Positions 7,259 through 16,384 of a stretch of DNA of 22,657 nucleotides are shown here, piece by piece (position 1 is the first letter of the stretch; every line of letters starts with the position of its first letter). The notes under the pieces were generated by a model that saw only the letters and a program-made list of their open reading frames with translations, had not been told where the DNA came from and made no database searches. A program made the translations under genes and the position numbers. Source of the stretch: an uncultured Eggerthellaceae bacterium (GTDB taxonomy: Bacteria > Actinomycetota > Coriobacteriia > Coriobacteriales > Eggerthellaceae); contig CAKTYF010000021.1 of assembly GCA_934631995.1 (NCBI GenBank), positions 1 to 22,657 of the forward strand. Reading direction: 5' to 3'.

Positions 7259-10041
7259 TATCGTTTCTTCTTTCTTGAGCCTTGCGCACCGGCAATCATA
7301 CGGTGAGCATCAAATACGCCATTAACCGCGCGGAGTTTTTTCAGCACGGTGTCAATAAACGTGATATCGGAAATCTGAATGCGGAAGCGCATGGAAACCA
7401 TGCTGTCCTTATGCGAGAACGTGGAACACGCCAGCACGTTTGCGCCGCATTCGGAAAGCACCTGGGTTACATCGCGCAGCAGGCTCATGCGATCCATAGC
7501 CTCCAGCTGCACCTCAACCTCGTACGACACTTCGCGGCTGGAATCCTGCGCCCATTCAACCTCGATAATGCGCTCGGAGCTGCGCTTCAAATCGGCTGCA
7601 TTCGGGCAATCGGCACGATGCACCGAAATGCCGCGTCCACGCGTTACGAAACCCATAATCGGATCGCCCGGCACGGGATTGCAGCAGTGCGACAAGCGCA
7701 CCAGCACGTCGCCCAGACCCTTCACCACCACGCCGTTCGACGACGAGCTTGCAGCTTTCTTGCGCGGCTTCACCGTGGTAAGCATGGGCGGCACCACATT
7801 TTTGCTGGTGGCAGACGTAACCAGGAACGATTCCTTCTGTTCCACCGAGCCGTTTTCCGTAAGCAGCTTTAACACGCGGTTCGCAATATGCTGCGCGCTT
7901 TCCGTTCCCGTGCCAATCTGCACCAGCATATCTTCGGGATCGTTGAAGCCCAGCTGCTTGGAAACGTCTTGCGTGGCGCGCATCATGGTGGCATTCGAAA
8001 TGCCCATGTTGTGCTTCTTCACTTCGCGCGTAAGCTTGTCGCGGCCCAGCTGCAAGTCGTCGCTGCGGCTGATGCGCGAATGGTACGCGCGGATTTTCGA
8101 GCGCGCCGATGGCGTTTTGACCAGGTTAATCCAGTCCCGCGAAGGCGTTGCGCTCTTCTGCGTAAGAATCTCCACACGGTCACCGCTTTGCAGCTGATAC
8201 GTAAGCGGCACAATCGCGCCGTTCACTTTTGCGCCCACACAGTGGTTGCCCACTTCCGTGTGAATAGCGTATGCGAAGTCGATGGGCGTTGAGCCCGCGC
8301 GCAAGCTTTTGACCTCGCCTTTTGGCGTGAACACAAAGACCTCGGTAGGAGCCAAGTCCACTTTCAGCGATTTCAAGAACTCGCGGGAGTCTTGGGTTTC
8401 ATCGGCCCAGTCAACCATTTCGCGCAGCCACGCCAGCTGCTTGTCCAGCTCAAGATCGCCGCGCGTGGCGCCCTTCTCCTTATAGCGCCAGTGCGCCGCA
8501 ATGCCATATTCGCTTTGCGCATGCATTTCCTCGGTGCGAATCTGCACTTCCAAAGGACGCGCCGCCGGGCCGATGACCGTGGTGTGCAAGCTTTGGTACA
8601 TGTTTTCCTTGGGCATGGCAATGTAGTCTTTGAAGCGCCCCGGCATGGGATGCCACAGCGTATGCACCGCGCCCAACGCGGAATAGCAATCCTTGATATC
8701 CTGCACAATAACGCGCACGGCAATCAAGTCGTAGATTTCAGAGAAGCCCTTGCCGCGCTGCGTCATTTTCTCGTAGATGGAATACAGGTGCTTGGGGCGT
8801 CCCTCAATGCGGCACGGAATGCCCATGCGATCCACTTCTTCGCGCAACACGCCCATGACCTGGGAAAGGTACGCTTCACGTTGCGCACGGCTTTCCATAA
8901 CCATGCGCGCGACTTGCTTGTATTTATTAGGCTCCAGGTAGAAGAAGGACAAGTCCTCAAGCTCCCACTTAATGGAGCTAATGCCCAAGCGGTGTGCGAT
9001 GGGCGCATAGATTTCCAGCGTTTCGCGCGCCTTGAAAATGCGACGATCTTCGCGCAGGGCACCCAGCGTGCGCATGTTATGCAGGCGGTCAGCCAGCTTG
9101 ATAATGACTACGCGGATGTCTTTGCTCATGGCAACGAACATCTTGCGGATGGTTTGCGCCTGCTCGTCGGAGAGGTTTTCCACCTCGATGCGGGTGATTT
9201 TCGTAACGCCGTCTACCAGCTGCGCCACAGCGTCGCCAAAGAGTTCCGCCAGTTGCTCCACCGTGACATCGGTGTCTTCCACCGTGTCGTGAAGCAGCGC
9301 GCCGCACACGGTTTCCACATCCATACGCAGGCCCGACAGGATGATGGCAACCTCCACCGGGTGAGCCACGAACGGCTCGCCCGACTTGCGGCACTGGCCT
9401 TCGTGCGCGTGCGCGGCAAAACGATACGCGCGCTCCACCATGTCCAGTCCCTCTTTGTCGGTATAGGGCTCCATAGCCTCAATCAGCGTGTGGAAGCGCT
9501 CTTCGGGCGTGAATGTGCCCGGCGTCACCTTGCCCGTAAGCGTGGTAGGCGCATACGGCTTGTCGCTGCCACCCTGGTAGCCAAGCAGCGGCTCATCGAT
9601 GTCATCAGGGGAAACGCTATCGAGCGCCACGCCCAACAATTCAGCATCGCGGAAGGTGTCGTAGCGGGCGGCGTATTCCTTGGAACCGGGCGCGGGAACG
9701 GTTTCACCTGCGGACGCAGGAGAAACGGCTGCGGGGCTGGCGCCTTCACTTGCGGATGCAGTTGCAGGCGTAGTGCCACCAGCTGGCGCAGGCTCGGCCA
9801 CCGTTTCACCGGCAGCAGAGCTTGCGGCAATGGCAGCTTCTACGAATTTCGTATCTTTTGCGATTTCCGCGATTTCCGCGACTTCCGCAGCTTCTGCAGC
9901 TTCCGCGATTTCCGCGGCTTGCGCCGGGGCATTATCAACAACAGGAGCAGCGTCCATAACGCTCTTCCCAGATGCATCTTTTGCAGCATTCACGGTTTTT
10001 GCATTATCGGCAACATCCGCGGAATGGGTTTTTTGCGCCAT
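7258..10041 (-). CDS. relA: Bifunctional (p)ppGpp synthetase/hydrolase Rel with long N-terminal extension
   Basis: Rel makes and degrades the stringent-response alarmone (p)ppGpp. In the 927-residue protein, an HD hydrolase domain starts near residue 200 and keeps LLHDTVEDTDV (H251-D252). The synthetase domain follows, with GRFKDYIAMPKENMYQSLHT around 468-487; RxKD is the charge pattern of bifunctional enzymes. Next come TGS (about 566-629), a Cys region CCNPVPGDPIMGF, and a C-terminal ACT domain (about 840-914). Both catalytic domains look intact. The first 180 or so residues are Ala/Glu/Pro-rich and not part of the usual family (about 730-790 residues). The start at 10041 is chosen because AAAGGAGG lies just before it; an in-frame ATG at 10074 would put that ribosome site inside the gene. 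A TATAAT box lies 36 bp upstream of the start. Confidence 0.95.
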   Translation of the reverse strand: MAQKTHSADVADNAKTVNAAKDASGKSVMDAAPVVDNAPAQAAEIAEAAEAAEVAEIAEIAKDTKFVEAAIAASSAAGETVAEPAPAGGTTPATASASEGASPAAVSPASAGETVPAPGSKEYAARYDTFRDAELLGVALDSVSPDDIDEPLLGYQGGSDKPYAPTTLTGKVTPGTFTPEERFHTLIEAMEPYTDKEGLDMVERAYRFAAHAHEGQCRKSGEPFVAHPVEVAIILSGLRMDVETVCGALLHDTVEDTDVTVEQLAELFGDAVAQLVDGVTKITRIEVENLSDEQAQTIRKMFVAMSKDIRVVIIKLADRLHNMRTLGALREDRRIFKARETLEIYAPIAHRLGISSIKWELEDLSFFYLEPNKYKQVARMVMESRAQREAYLSQVMGVLREEVDRMGIPCRIEGRPKHLYSIYEKMTQRGKGFSEIYDLIAVRVIVQDIKDCYSALGAVHTLWHPMPGRFKDYIAMPKENMYQSLHTTVIGPAARPLEVQIRTEEMHAQSEYGIAAHWRYKEKGATRGDLELDKQLAWLREMVDWADETQDSREFLKSLKVDLAPTEVFVFTPKGEVKSLRAGSTPIDFAYAIHTEVGNHCVGAKVNGAIVPLTYQLQSGDRVEILTQKSATPSRDWINLVKTPSARSKIRAYHSRISRSDDLQLGRDKLTREVKKHNMGISNATMMRATQDVSKQLGFNDPEDMLVQIGTGTESAQHIANRVLKLLTENGSVEQKESFLVTSATSKNVVPPMLTTVKPRKKAASSSSNGVVVKGLGDVLVRLSHCCNPVPGDPIMGFVTRGRGISVHRADCPNAADLKRSSERIIEVEWAQDSSREVSYEVEVQLEAMDRMSLLRDVTQVLSECGANVLACSTFSHKDSMVSMRFRIQISDITFIDTVLKKLRAVNGVFDAHRMIAGAQGSRKKKR
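9862..9924 (-). repeat. Seven 9-bp tandem repeats inside rel
   Basis: On the plus strand, units read GATTTCCGC twice, then GACTTCCGC, AGCTTCTGC, AGCTTCCGC, GATTTCCGC and GGCTTGCGC. They encode Ala-Glu-Ile/Ala/Val triplets (about residues 41-61 of Rel). The 9-bp period keeps the frame if copy number changes. Confidence 0.8.
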
Positions 10042-10076
10042 AGCCGCCTCCTTTCGAAAAATTTCGCCAAACAATA

Positions 10077-10082
10077 ATTATA
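10077..10082 (-). promoter_or_regulatory. -10 box of a probable rel promoter
   Basis: The minus strand has a perfect TATAAT here, which would place the transcription start about 30 bases before the rel ATG at 10041. It also makes the longer in-frame start at 10074 unlikely. No good -35 lies at 16-18 bp, so this might be a weak or activator-dependent promoter. Rel may also be read through from the recJ gene, whose stop is 92 bp upstream. Confidence 0.45.
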
Positions 10083-10133
10083 CGATGTTATCTGCACAAA
10101 TGAGAAGACAACGGCAAACGAAACCCACCTTTA

Positions 10134-13100
10134 TCATGAGTTCGGGATTATGGGGTATACGATGTGCGCCAAAAGCTCGTCGGCCGAAGCGGAAAGCGCC
10201 CAATCGCCAAACGAACGCGACTCTTCGATTTCGCCCAGGCCCTCGCGGAAGCGCACGCTTTCCATAAGGTCAACTTTCTCGGGACGATGCTTCACGCGAA
10301 TCGCCCAAATGCGCTCGCCGCAGAAGCAGCCGGGGCGCGCCTCGATGAAGCCCAGCTCGCGGAAGACCGCAATGCCGCATTTCACCGCCGCAGCCGAAAG
10401 CTTGGATGCCGCCGCCGAAGCCGCCTGCACTTGGGCGGCCGCTGCCGCTTGAGCGCGCGCTCGCTCGGCCGCTACCTGGGCAGACGACCCACAACCGCAG
10501 CTCACGCCGCTCGTGGCGCCCACAGCGCCGGCGCCAGTATTGGCACCACCTGCCACGCCGCGCATGCCCGTAACAGCGCCCGCACGAGCTGCCGTCGCGC
10601 CGTCATCCGCGGGACGTACGGGTGCTTCCCCGGAAGCCGATGCGAAGTCATCCAAGTTCACCATGAACGGTTCTTCGCCGTGTTTTACCTGCTCAGATCG
10701 CAGATACTTATACACATCCACCAAAGCCGCACGATCGGGTGTTTCGCCGCACACCACAGCTTTGTTCGTTTGAGCATCGACATTTCCGTAGAGCAAATGG
10801 ATAATCGCGGAGTCACCATCGCGACCAGCACGACCACTCATCTGGTTAAACTCAATCTCGTTGAACGGCAGCCCATACAAAACAACACGGCGAATATGCG
10901 GAATGTTCACGCCTTCGCCAAATGCCGACGTTGCCACCAGCACGCAGAACGCATCGGTGCGGAACAGCTCTTCTGCACGATTGCGCTCAACGCGCGAAAG
11001 ACCAGCGTTATAGAAGCCAATACGGCTGGCCAGCTGCGGCACGCGCGCGCGCAACGAACGCGCCACGGCAACCGATTGCTCGCGCGAGGAAACGTAAACG
11101 ACGGTCTTTTCGCCACGTGCAACAATGTGCGCCAGATAGTCGTCGCGGTTCTTCAAGTTGCGGTGGTCATCCACCTGCAGATTTTCACGACTTGCCTGGT
11201 CATACACGTGATCACGCAGCGACAGCACCTGCGCAACATCGCGCGCCACGGCATCGGGAGCCGTTGCCGTGAGCGCCAAAACCGTGGGATTGCCCAGCTG
11301 CTTGAGCACCGTGCCCAGCGAGCGATACGCCATACGGTTGCCGGCCTTCGCCTGGCCCACGTGATGCGCTTCATCGATTGCCACGAAACCGATGCGCTTG
11401 CAAGCGGCGAATTCTTCCGCGTGATACACCAAAAACTCCGGCGTGGTCAAAACGATATCCACATCGCCCGAGGTCAGACCCGCAAACGCAACGGCACGCT
11501 CCTGCGGCGTGCTCTCGCCCGTAAGCGTGACCGACGACACACCGAACGGCAAAAGCGCGTTGTTCAAATGCCACGCCTGGTCGGCAATCAGCGCGCGCAG
11601 AGGGTACACGAAAATCGATGCTTTCCCCTGCTCAAGCGCCAGTTCTGCCGCTCGCACCTGGAACGTGAGCGATTTTCCGCGCCCCGTTGCCATAACGGCC
11701 AACAGCGACTGGCCCTGCGCCAGCTTATCGAGAATCTGACGCTGGGAATCATGCAACTCCGCCGCGCCAATAATGGTTTGGATAATGCGTTCCTGCAGTT
11801 CATTGGGCTTTTCCTGTGCAAAGCGACGCCAATCAGCACGGTTTTGCGCAAGCAGGCTTTCGTAACGCTCAATTTCTTCGAACGATTCGTCCACCACGTC
11901 TTCCACGCCGTCTTCGGCGGAGGCGTACAGGTCGGCCACAAACGATACTTCCTCGGGAGACAGACACGCCTCAAGTGCCGCGCACGAACGCGCCGGCGAC
12001 ACGGTTTTCAGCATGGCCTTCACCGACTCGCGCCCACGCCATGAATCGATTTGCAGCGTGAACGCGGCGTTGACCACGCTGTTTGTGTCCAACAACGTTT
12101 CAATGTCGGAGCAATGGAACATAATGGCAGCCGTTTGCCCCGTTCCGTCCGAAAGATTGCACGAGAAATGGTTCTTGCCTGCGCCCACCGCACGATGATT
12201 CGCCAGCGTCACATTCGGCGCCATGAAGCACGGCACAGGGTTTTCCTGTCCGAACGGCGCCAACAAGTCCAGCTTGCGCACGTTTTCCAGCGTAAGTTCC
12301 GCCAAGCTCACGCGCGCATCCACCGGAATGGCCGGATGAAACGCCGAAGGCGGCAGCTCATCCATGAACGCGCACAGGCGGCGCGTGAATTCTTCCAAGT
12401 TTGCCACGGGAAGCGTCACGCCCACGGCTGCTTCGTGTCCGCCGTAGCGCGTGAGCAAATCAGCGCAACTCTCAATGGCTTTGAACAAGTTCACGCGACC
12501 CACGCTGCGACCCGAGCCGCGCGCTTCGTCGCCATCGATGGTCAGCAGAATCGTGGGTACGCCATATGTTCCCACCAGGCGACTTGCCACAATTCCCTTC
12601 ACGCCCTCGTGCCAGCCAGCGCCCGCAACAACCAACGCGCGCTGACCGTGGTAAATTTCCTCGGCCTGCACCCTCGCAATTTCGGTCAGTTCCGACTCAA
12701 TGCTGCGCCGCTGCGTGTTGATCTCTTCCAGCTGCGCCGCTAAATGCTGGCAACGCGCGGGGTCGTCGCACATGAGCAGTTCGAGTGCCGATGAAGAATC
12801 CCCCATGCGACCTGCGGCGTTCAGACGCGGAACCGCCGAAAAGCTCAAGTTCGTAGATGTTGTTTGATCGGTTGCGCCCGCCTGCGCCAGCAGCGCGGCA
12901 ATGCAAGGACGCGGATTCTCGTTGATGCGGCGCAGACCATCGGCAACCAGCGCGCGGTTCGCACCCACCATGGGCATAAGGTCGGCAACCGTGCCCAGTG
13001 TTGCCAGGTCGGTGTATTCGCGCCACAAATGAGGCATGCCAAAGCGCGCCCCCAGCGCTTGCACCACCTTCAGCGCAACGCCCACACCAGCCAAAACGGC

Positions 13101-13679
13101 GTCTTCCTTGGAACCAGCCCTCTTGGGGTCAACAATGGGAACGTCAACGGGCACAGCATCGGCCGGTTCATGATGATCGGTAACCACCACGCGCAACCCC
13201 TGGCCCACCGCTTGCGCCACGGTCTCGCGACACGATATGCCGCAGTCAACAGTCACAATGAAATCGGGCGTGGGGCCCAGCTGCATAACGCGCTGAAACG
13301 CCGCTTCCGTTAAGCCGTAGCCTTCATCGAAACGGCGCGGGATGAACGGCGTGGCCAAAGCACCCATCTGGCGCAGCGCACGCGTAAGAACGGTGGTGGC
13401 GGAAATGCCATCAACATCGAAATCGCCGAAGACCACAATGTGGTCGCCGCGCCGAATTGCCTGTTCAAGCTCATCAACCACGTTTTCCATGCCAGGAATG
13501 TTATAGGGATTGCCCCAATCCCTATCAAGCGAGGGATTGAAGAAGCGTTCGGCCTGCTCGGGCGTGGTCACGCCGCGCGACGCGAGCGTGGTCGCAATGA
13601 ATCGAGGAAGCCCCAACTGCTGTTCAAGCAGGTCAACAACGGAAGGATTCGCCTGGCGAACGTCAAATTGAACAGACAT
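10134..13679 (-). CDS. recJ: RecJ single-strand exonuclease fused to a RecQ-like DEAH helicase
   Basis: The 1181-residue protein joins two repair activities. Residues about 60-560 are RecJ: DFDVDG (86-91), TDHHEP (167-172, the DHH motif), NAAGRMGDSSSALELL in DHHA1-adjacent sequence, RYGGHEAAVG, and the OB-like HFSCNLSDGTGQTAAIMF. Residues about 640-980 are a superfamily 2 helicase: ATGRGKS Walker A (664-670), DEAHHVG (769-775), LTATAP (802-807), VATSAFGEGVNIP and QMSGRAGRDG motif VI (946-955). A Gly/Ala-rich linker (about 1013-1096) leads to a final domain (about 1097-1178) with VFRELGFIEARPG and VDLMESVRFREGL, which resembles the C-terminal domain of Gram-positive RecJ. So the helicase appears inserted within RecJ. 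The start at 13679 is preferred because GAGGT precedes it; an upstream in-frame ATG at 13745 lacks support. rel follows. Confidence 0.93.
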   Translation of the reverse strand: MSVQFDVRQANPSVVDLLEQQLGLPRFIATTLASRGVTTPEQAERFFNPSLDRDWGNPYNIPGMENVVDELEQAIRRGDHIVVFGDFDVDGISATTVLTRALRQMGALATPFIPRRFDEGYGLTEAAFQRVMQLGPTPDFIVTVDCGISCRETVAQAVGQGLRVVVTDHHEPADAVPVDVPIVDPKRAGSKEDAVLAGVGVALKVVQALGARFGMPHLWREYTDLATLGTVADLMPMVGANRALVADGLRRINENPRPCIAALLAQAGATDQTTSTNLSFSAVPRLNAAGRMGDSSSALELLMCDDPARCQHLAAQLEEINTQRRSIESELTEIARVQAEEIYHGQRALVVAGAGWHEGVKGIVASRLVGTYGVPTILLTIDGDEARGSGRSVGRVNLFKAIESCADLLTRYGGHEAAVGVTLPVANLEEFTRRLCAFMDELPPSAFHPAIPVDARVSLAELTLENVRKLDLLAPFGQENPVPCFMAPNVTLANHRAVGAGKNHFSCNLSDGTGQTAAIMFHCSDIETLLDTNSVVNAAFTLQIDSWRGRESVKAMLKTVSPARSCAALEACLSPEEVSFVADLYASAEDGVEDVVDESFEEIERYESLLAQNRADWRRFAQEKPNELQERIIQTIIGAAELHDSQRQILDKLAQGQSLLAVMATGRGKSLTFQVRAAELALEQGKASIFVYPLRALIADQAWHLNNALLPFGVSSVTLTGESTPQERAVAFAGLTSGDVDIVLTTPEFLVYHAEEFAACKRIGFVAIDEAHHVGQAKAGNRMAYRSLGTVLKQLGNPTVLALTATAPDAVARDVAQVLSLRDHVYDQASRENLQVDDHRNLKNRDDYLAHIVARGEKTVVYVSSREQSVAVARSLRARVPQLASRIGFYNAGLSRVERNRAEELFRTDAFCVLVATSAFGEGVNIPHIRRVVLYGLPFNEIEFNQMSGRAGRDGDSAIIHLLYGNVDAQTNKAVVCGETPDRAALVDVYKYLRSEQVKHGEEPFMVNLDDFASASGEAPVRPADDGATAARAGAVTGMRGVAGGANTGAGAVGATSGVSCGCGSSAQVAAERARAQAAAAAQVQAASAAASKLSAAAVKCGIAVFRELGFIEARPGCFCGERIWAIRVKHRPEKVDLMESVRFREGLGEIEESRSFGDWALSASADELLAHIVYPIIPNS

Positions 13680-13723
13680 AACCGTAACCTCATGTGCGCA
13701 TAAATACTTACTTTTCGTGCGAT

Positions 13724-13752
13724 ATTTTGCCACAAACAGAGGCACTTGTCAT
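13724..13752 (-). promoter_or_regulatory. Candidate recJ-helicase promoter
   Basis: On the minus strand ATGACA (13752-13747, five of six to TTGACA) is separated by 17 bp from CAAAAT (13729-13724, four of six to TATAAT). The implied start is about 35-40 bases before the recJ ATG at 13679, consistent with choosing that start over 13745. Confidence 0.4.
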
Positions 13753-13799
13753 ACGTCACCAGCCGCATGACGGCAACCTGTAACATGAATCGGCAAGAC

Positions 13800-14105
13800 G
13801 CCAGGTGCGCGGGGTGGGCGAAGCGGCGCGCGGCGACGTTGGGCGCCCCCTCGGGTTGCGAGGGCTGCGGGGGGCCGGCGGCGCTTGGCGTCCCCCGCGG
13901 GCTGCAGGGCGCAGGTTGCCCGCAGATCCCGCAGGCCGCGGGTTGCTCGCAGGTCGCAGACCCGCGCGGCGCCGTTGGGTGCCCCGCCTGCCGCAGGGCG
14001 CCTGCCGCCGCCGACCTGCTGCAGGTTGCCCGCTTGCTGCGGGTCGCAGGTTGCCCACTTGTCGCCCGCCCGCCGCGGGTTGCCTGCAGGTCGCCCGCCG
14101 CCGCA
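13800..14105. repeat. Extremely GC-rich degenerate repeat block between helD and recJ
   Basis: By count, 50 of 60 bases in 13861-13920 are G or C, far above the surroundings. GCAGGTTGCCCGC occurs at 13911-13923 and exactly again at 14021-14033, and a shorter GCAGGTTGCCC at 14046-14056. GCCGCGGGTTGC occurs at 13935-13946 and 14072-14083, each followed by a near-copy ending GCAGGTCGC. The block thus holds two versions of the same composite unit, the second expanded. Frames are open in several directions but encode only Ala/Gly/Arg/Cys-rich text, so I do not call a gene. Confidence 0.75.
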
Positions 14106-14106
14106 A

Positions 14107-16317
14107 CTACAAAGTAGACTGCAGCAACGGCGAAAGAGCTCCCTGCGAAAGAATCGTCACTTTCTGCGTGGCGCGTGAGATTGCCGTATACAAGCGATGG
14201 CGCGACAAATCATCCGTCCCGTACACGCTTTCTTGCGCGTCCGCAATGATGACCTGGTCAAACTCCAGACCCTTCGCGGTAGGAAGATCAAGCAACACCA
14301 CACCGTGCTCAGGCAACACCACGGGTGCGCCCACACGCTTGGGGCGGTTGGAGCGACACGCAGCTGCGCCGGCAGCACCCGCACCCGCAGCACCACCCGC
14401 ACCAGGAAATGCGCAGGTCACTGCGCAATCCGTAAACTCCGCCAGCTTCTTTTCCATCCAGCGAGCGCGCTGCTTATCCGCCACAACAACGGCCGCTAAT
14501 CCGCGCTGGCCAACATCTTCAGCCGCCTGGACAACGGCGCTGCGCAGCGCCACGAAGTACTCTTCGTCTGTAGCGCACGGTTTGATAACGGGCTTGTTGC
14601 TCGGACGTTGCACCGAGGCAACATCCATACAGGAATCGCCGTTCATCAGCGTCTTGAACAACGCCGTGATTTCCGGTGAGCTGCGATAGCTCGTTTGCAG
14701 ACGGCACAGCTCAACCGACACATCAAGCACATGCGCAAATCCCTGCTCTATCTGCGAAAACGTTGCCGTGCCTTCTTTGATGACCTGATTCTCATCTCCC
14801 AACAGCAAGAAGTGCGCGTTGCAGAAATAGCGCGCCATGACCATGAGCTGTGCCAACGAGTAATCCTGAACTTCGTCCACCATCACGTAGCGCGCGCCGC
14901 GGTTCGCGCCGCCCGCCAACGCCAGCTTCAAGTACAGCCATTCCACTGCAGAAAGCGAACTCTTTCCCAGCATATTCATGCCAATGCGGTCAAAACGCAG
15001 CCAAGCCCCTTCCTCAATGGCATCTGCCACGGCAGCGTAGCGGTCCTCCAAGTATAAGCGCGTGTATTCGGGCAGCTCTTCTTCCAACGCCGTGAACGCC
15101 TGATGACCGAAGAGGCGAATGTGCTCCTGCTCGTCCAGGTCCATGATTTCCGCTTGCACATCGGCATTGTTCATGCGCGATGCAATGCGCTGTTCCAATC
15201 GCTCGTGCAGCAGCTCCTTCGCCAAGTTGCAACGATGCTGCCCTGCGGGAAGCCGCTTGTACTGCTGATACGCGCTAAACGCCTGACCTGCGGCAACAAC
15301 GCGCTCGTCCCCCACGCAGATGTCCTGGAAATCTTTCTGGGTAAGCTCAAGGCTGTCAAGCTTTTCGTCGATGACCAGCAAATCGTCCGCCAACGCGCCC
15401 TTCCCCAGGCCGCGCTCGGTAAGCCCCAGCTTGCGCATAAGGTCATCCCAGGTTTCGATTTGCGGGTTGCGCTCGCCCATGTTGGGCAGCACGTTATCAA
15501 TGTAGTCGCGGAAAACAGGGTTCGGCGAAATCAAATGCACATCATCGGGGCGCAGCGTGTCGCGCTCTTGGTACAGCAAGTACGCAATGCGCTGCAACAT
15601 GACCGAGGTCTTGCCGCTACCCGCAATGCCGTTGACCAGCAGCACAGGCACGTCTTCGTGGCGCACCACTTGGTTTTGCTCGCGCTGGATGGTGGCCGTA
15701 ATGTCGCCGAGCTTCGACGAGCGGCTTTTCGCAAGCGACGCCAGCAACAGAGGGTCCTCGATGGCAACGGTCGTGTCAAAATAGGCGTTCAGCGTGTCTT
15801 GCGTAATGTCGAACTGACGACGAAGCAGCAGGTCAGCCTCTATAGTGCGACCATTCGCCACGTACGAGGTCTTGCCATTCGCCTGGTTGTAATACGTCTC
15901 GGCAACGGGCGCGCGCCAGTCGATGATGAAGTGGCGACCGCGCTCGTCGGTCATGCCCGTAGCGCCCAGGTACAGCTCGCGCGGCGGAGCGCCGGGACGC
16001 AGCTGCAGCACCACTTTCGCAAAATACGGCTTTTTCATAAGCAGACGCGTTTTAGCCAAACGCTCGGAATTCAAATCCACCGCCAAGTTATATTGATCGA
16101 TGACGCGCTGCAGCGCCTCGGCCTCGGCATACGTTTCCAAGTTCACGCCATTGCCCAGGTCAAACTTGAGTTCGTCGAACAAGTTCTTGCGCTCGCCCAG
16201 CGCTTCAAGCGCATCGGCGCCCAAGCTGGCAGTAGTTTCTTCCGCAATGCGCGTCAGCTTCTCGTACGTATTGGTCAGCGCCTGCTGCTCTTCTTGAAAA
16301 ATGGCGTCTTGCTCCAC
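14107..16317 (-). CDS. helD: HelD-like UvrD/Rep-family helicase (RNA polymerase recycling factor)
   Basis: The 736-residue protein begins with a charged, probably coiled-coil N-terminus (about 1-95). It continues with the HelD-type FIIDWRAPVAETYYNQANG near 130-150 and Walker A VNGIAGSGKTSVMLQRIAYL near 228-247. It also has LLGDENQVIKEG in the second half and closes with TAKGLEFDQVIIADAQES and LYTAISRATQKVTIL. HelD proteins bind RNA polymerase and remove it from stalled complexes using ATP. A Gly/Ala-rich insertion (GAGGAAGAGAAGAAA) lies before the final helicase motifs. The GTG at 16317 is chosen because AAAGG lies 8 bases before it and a promoter lies just upstream. A longer TTG-initiated frame from 16380 would begin inside the promoter. 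It is monocistronic; the GC-rich repeat block follows its stop immediately. Confidence 0.9.
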   Translation of the reverse strand: MEQDAIFQEEQQALTNTYEKLTRIAEETTASLGADALEALGERKNLFDELKFDLGNGVNLETYAEAEALQRVIDQYNLAVDLNSERLAKTRLLMKKPYFAKVVLQLRPGAPPRELYLGATGMTDERGRHFIIDWRAPVAETYYNQANGKTSYVANGRTIEADLLLRRQFDITQDTLNAYFDTTVAIEDPLLLASLAKSRSSKLGDITATIQREQNQVVRHEDVPVLLVNGIAGSGKTSVMLQRIAYLLYQERDTLRPDDVHLISPNPVFRDYIDNVLPNMGERNPQIETWDDLMRKLGLTERGLGKGALADDLLVIDEKLDSLELTQKDFQDICVGDERVVAAGQAFSAYQQYKRLPAGQHRCNLAKELLHERLEQRIASRMNNADVQAEIMDLDEQEHIRLFGHQAFTALEEELPEYTRLYLEDRYAAVADAIEEGAWLRFDRIGMNMLGKSSLSAVEWLYLKLALAGGANRGARYVMVDEVQDYSLAQLMVMARYFCNAHFLLLGDENQVIKEGTATFSQIEQGFAHVLDVSVELCRLQTSYRSSPEITALFKTLMNGDSCMDVASVQRPSNKPVIKPCATDEEYFVALRSAVVQAAEDVGQRGLAAVVVADKQRARWMEKKLAEFTDCAVTCAFPGAGGAAGAGAAGAAACRSNRPKRVGAPVVLPEHGVVLLDLPTAKGLEFDQVIIADAQESVYGTDDLSRHRLYTAISRATQKVTILSQGALSPLLQSTL

Positions 16318-16355
16318 GATGTCGCCTTTCTGCTTAGCAAAAAATGAGACTAAAT

Positions 16356-16384
16356 ATTTTACGGGAAAAAGAACGCTCAATCAA
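16356..16384 (-). promoter_or_regulatory. helD promoter
   Basis: On the minus strand TTGATT (16384-16379) and TAAAAT (16361-16356) are separated by exactly 17 bp. The expected transcription start is about 16348-16350, some 30 bases before the GTG at 16317. The -35 hexamer is the end of a 36-bp repeat that recurs 66 bp farther upstream. Confidence 0.7.

Noticed and set aside
8392..10077. A 561-residue open frame on the plus strand opposite rel
   Set aside because: It is antisense to a gene with complete Rel domains; its His/Arg/Ala-rich composition is typical of a GC-rich shadow frame.
10164..12044. A 626-residue plus-strand open frame opposite the RecJ-helicase gene
   Set aside because: Arg/His/Gln-rich antisense shadow; the minus-strand frame holds all helicase motifs.
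13756..14689. Open frames on both strands through the hyper-GC block
   Set aside because: Composition is set by repeat DNA, frames run into helD antisense, and no frame has a ribosome site or domain.
15103..16347. A 414-residue plus-strand open frame opposite helD
   Set aside because: Antisense shadow of helD with no ribosome site or known domain.
16318..16380. Longer helD start at TTG 16380
   Set aside because: That codon lies within the -35 region of the promoter and has no ribosome site; GTG 16317 has AAAGG at good spacing.
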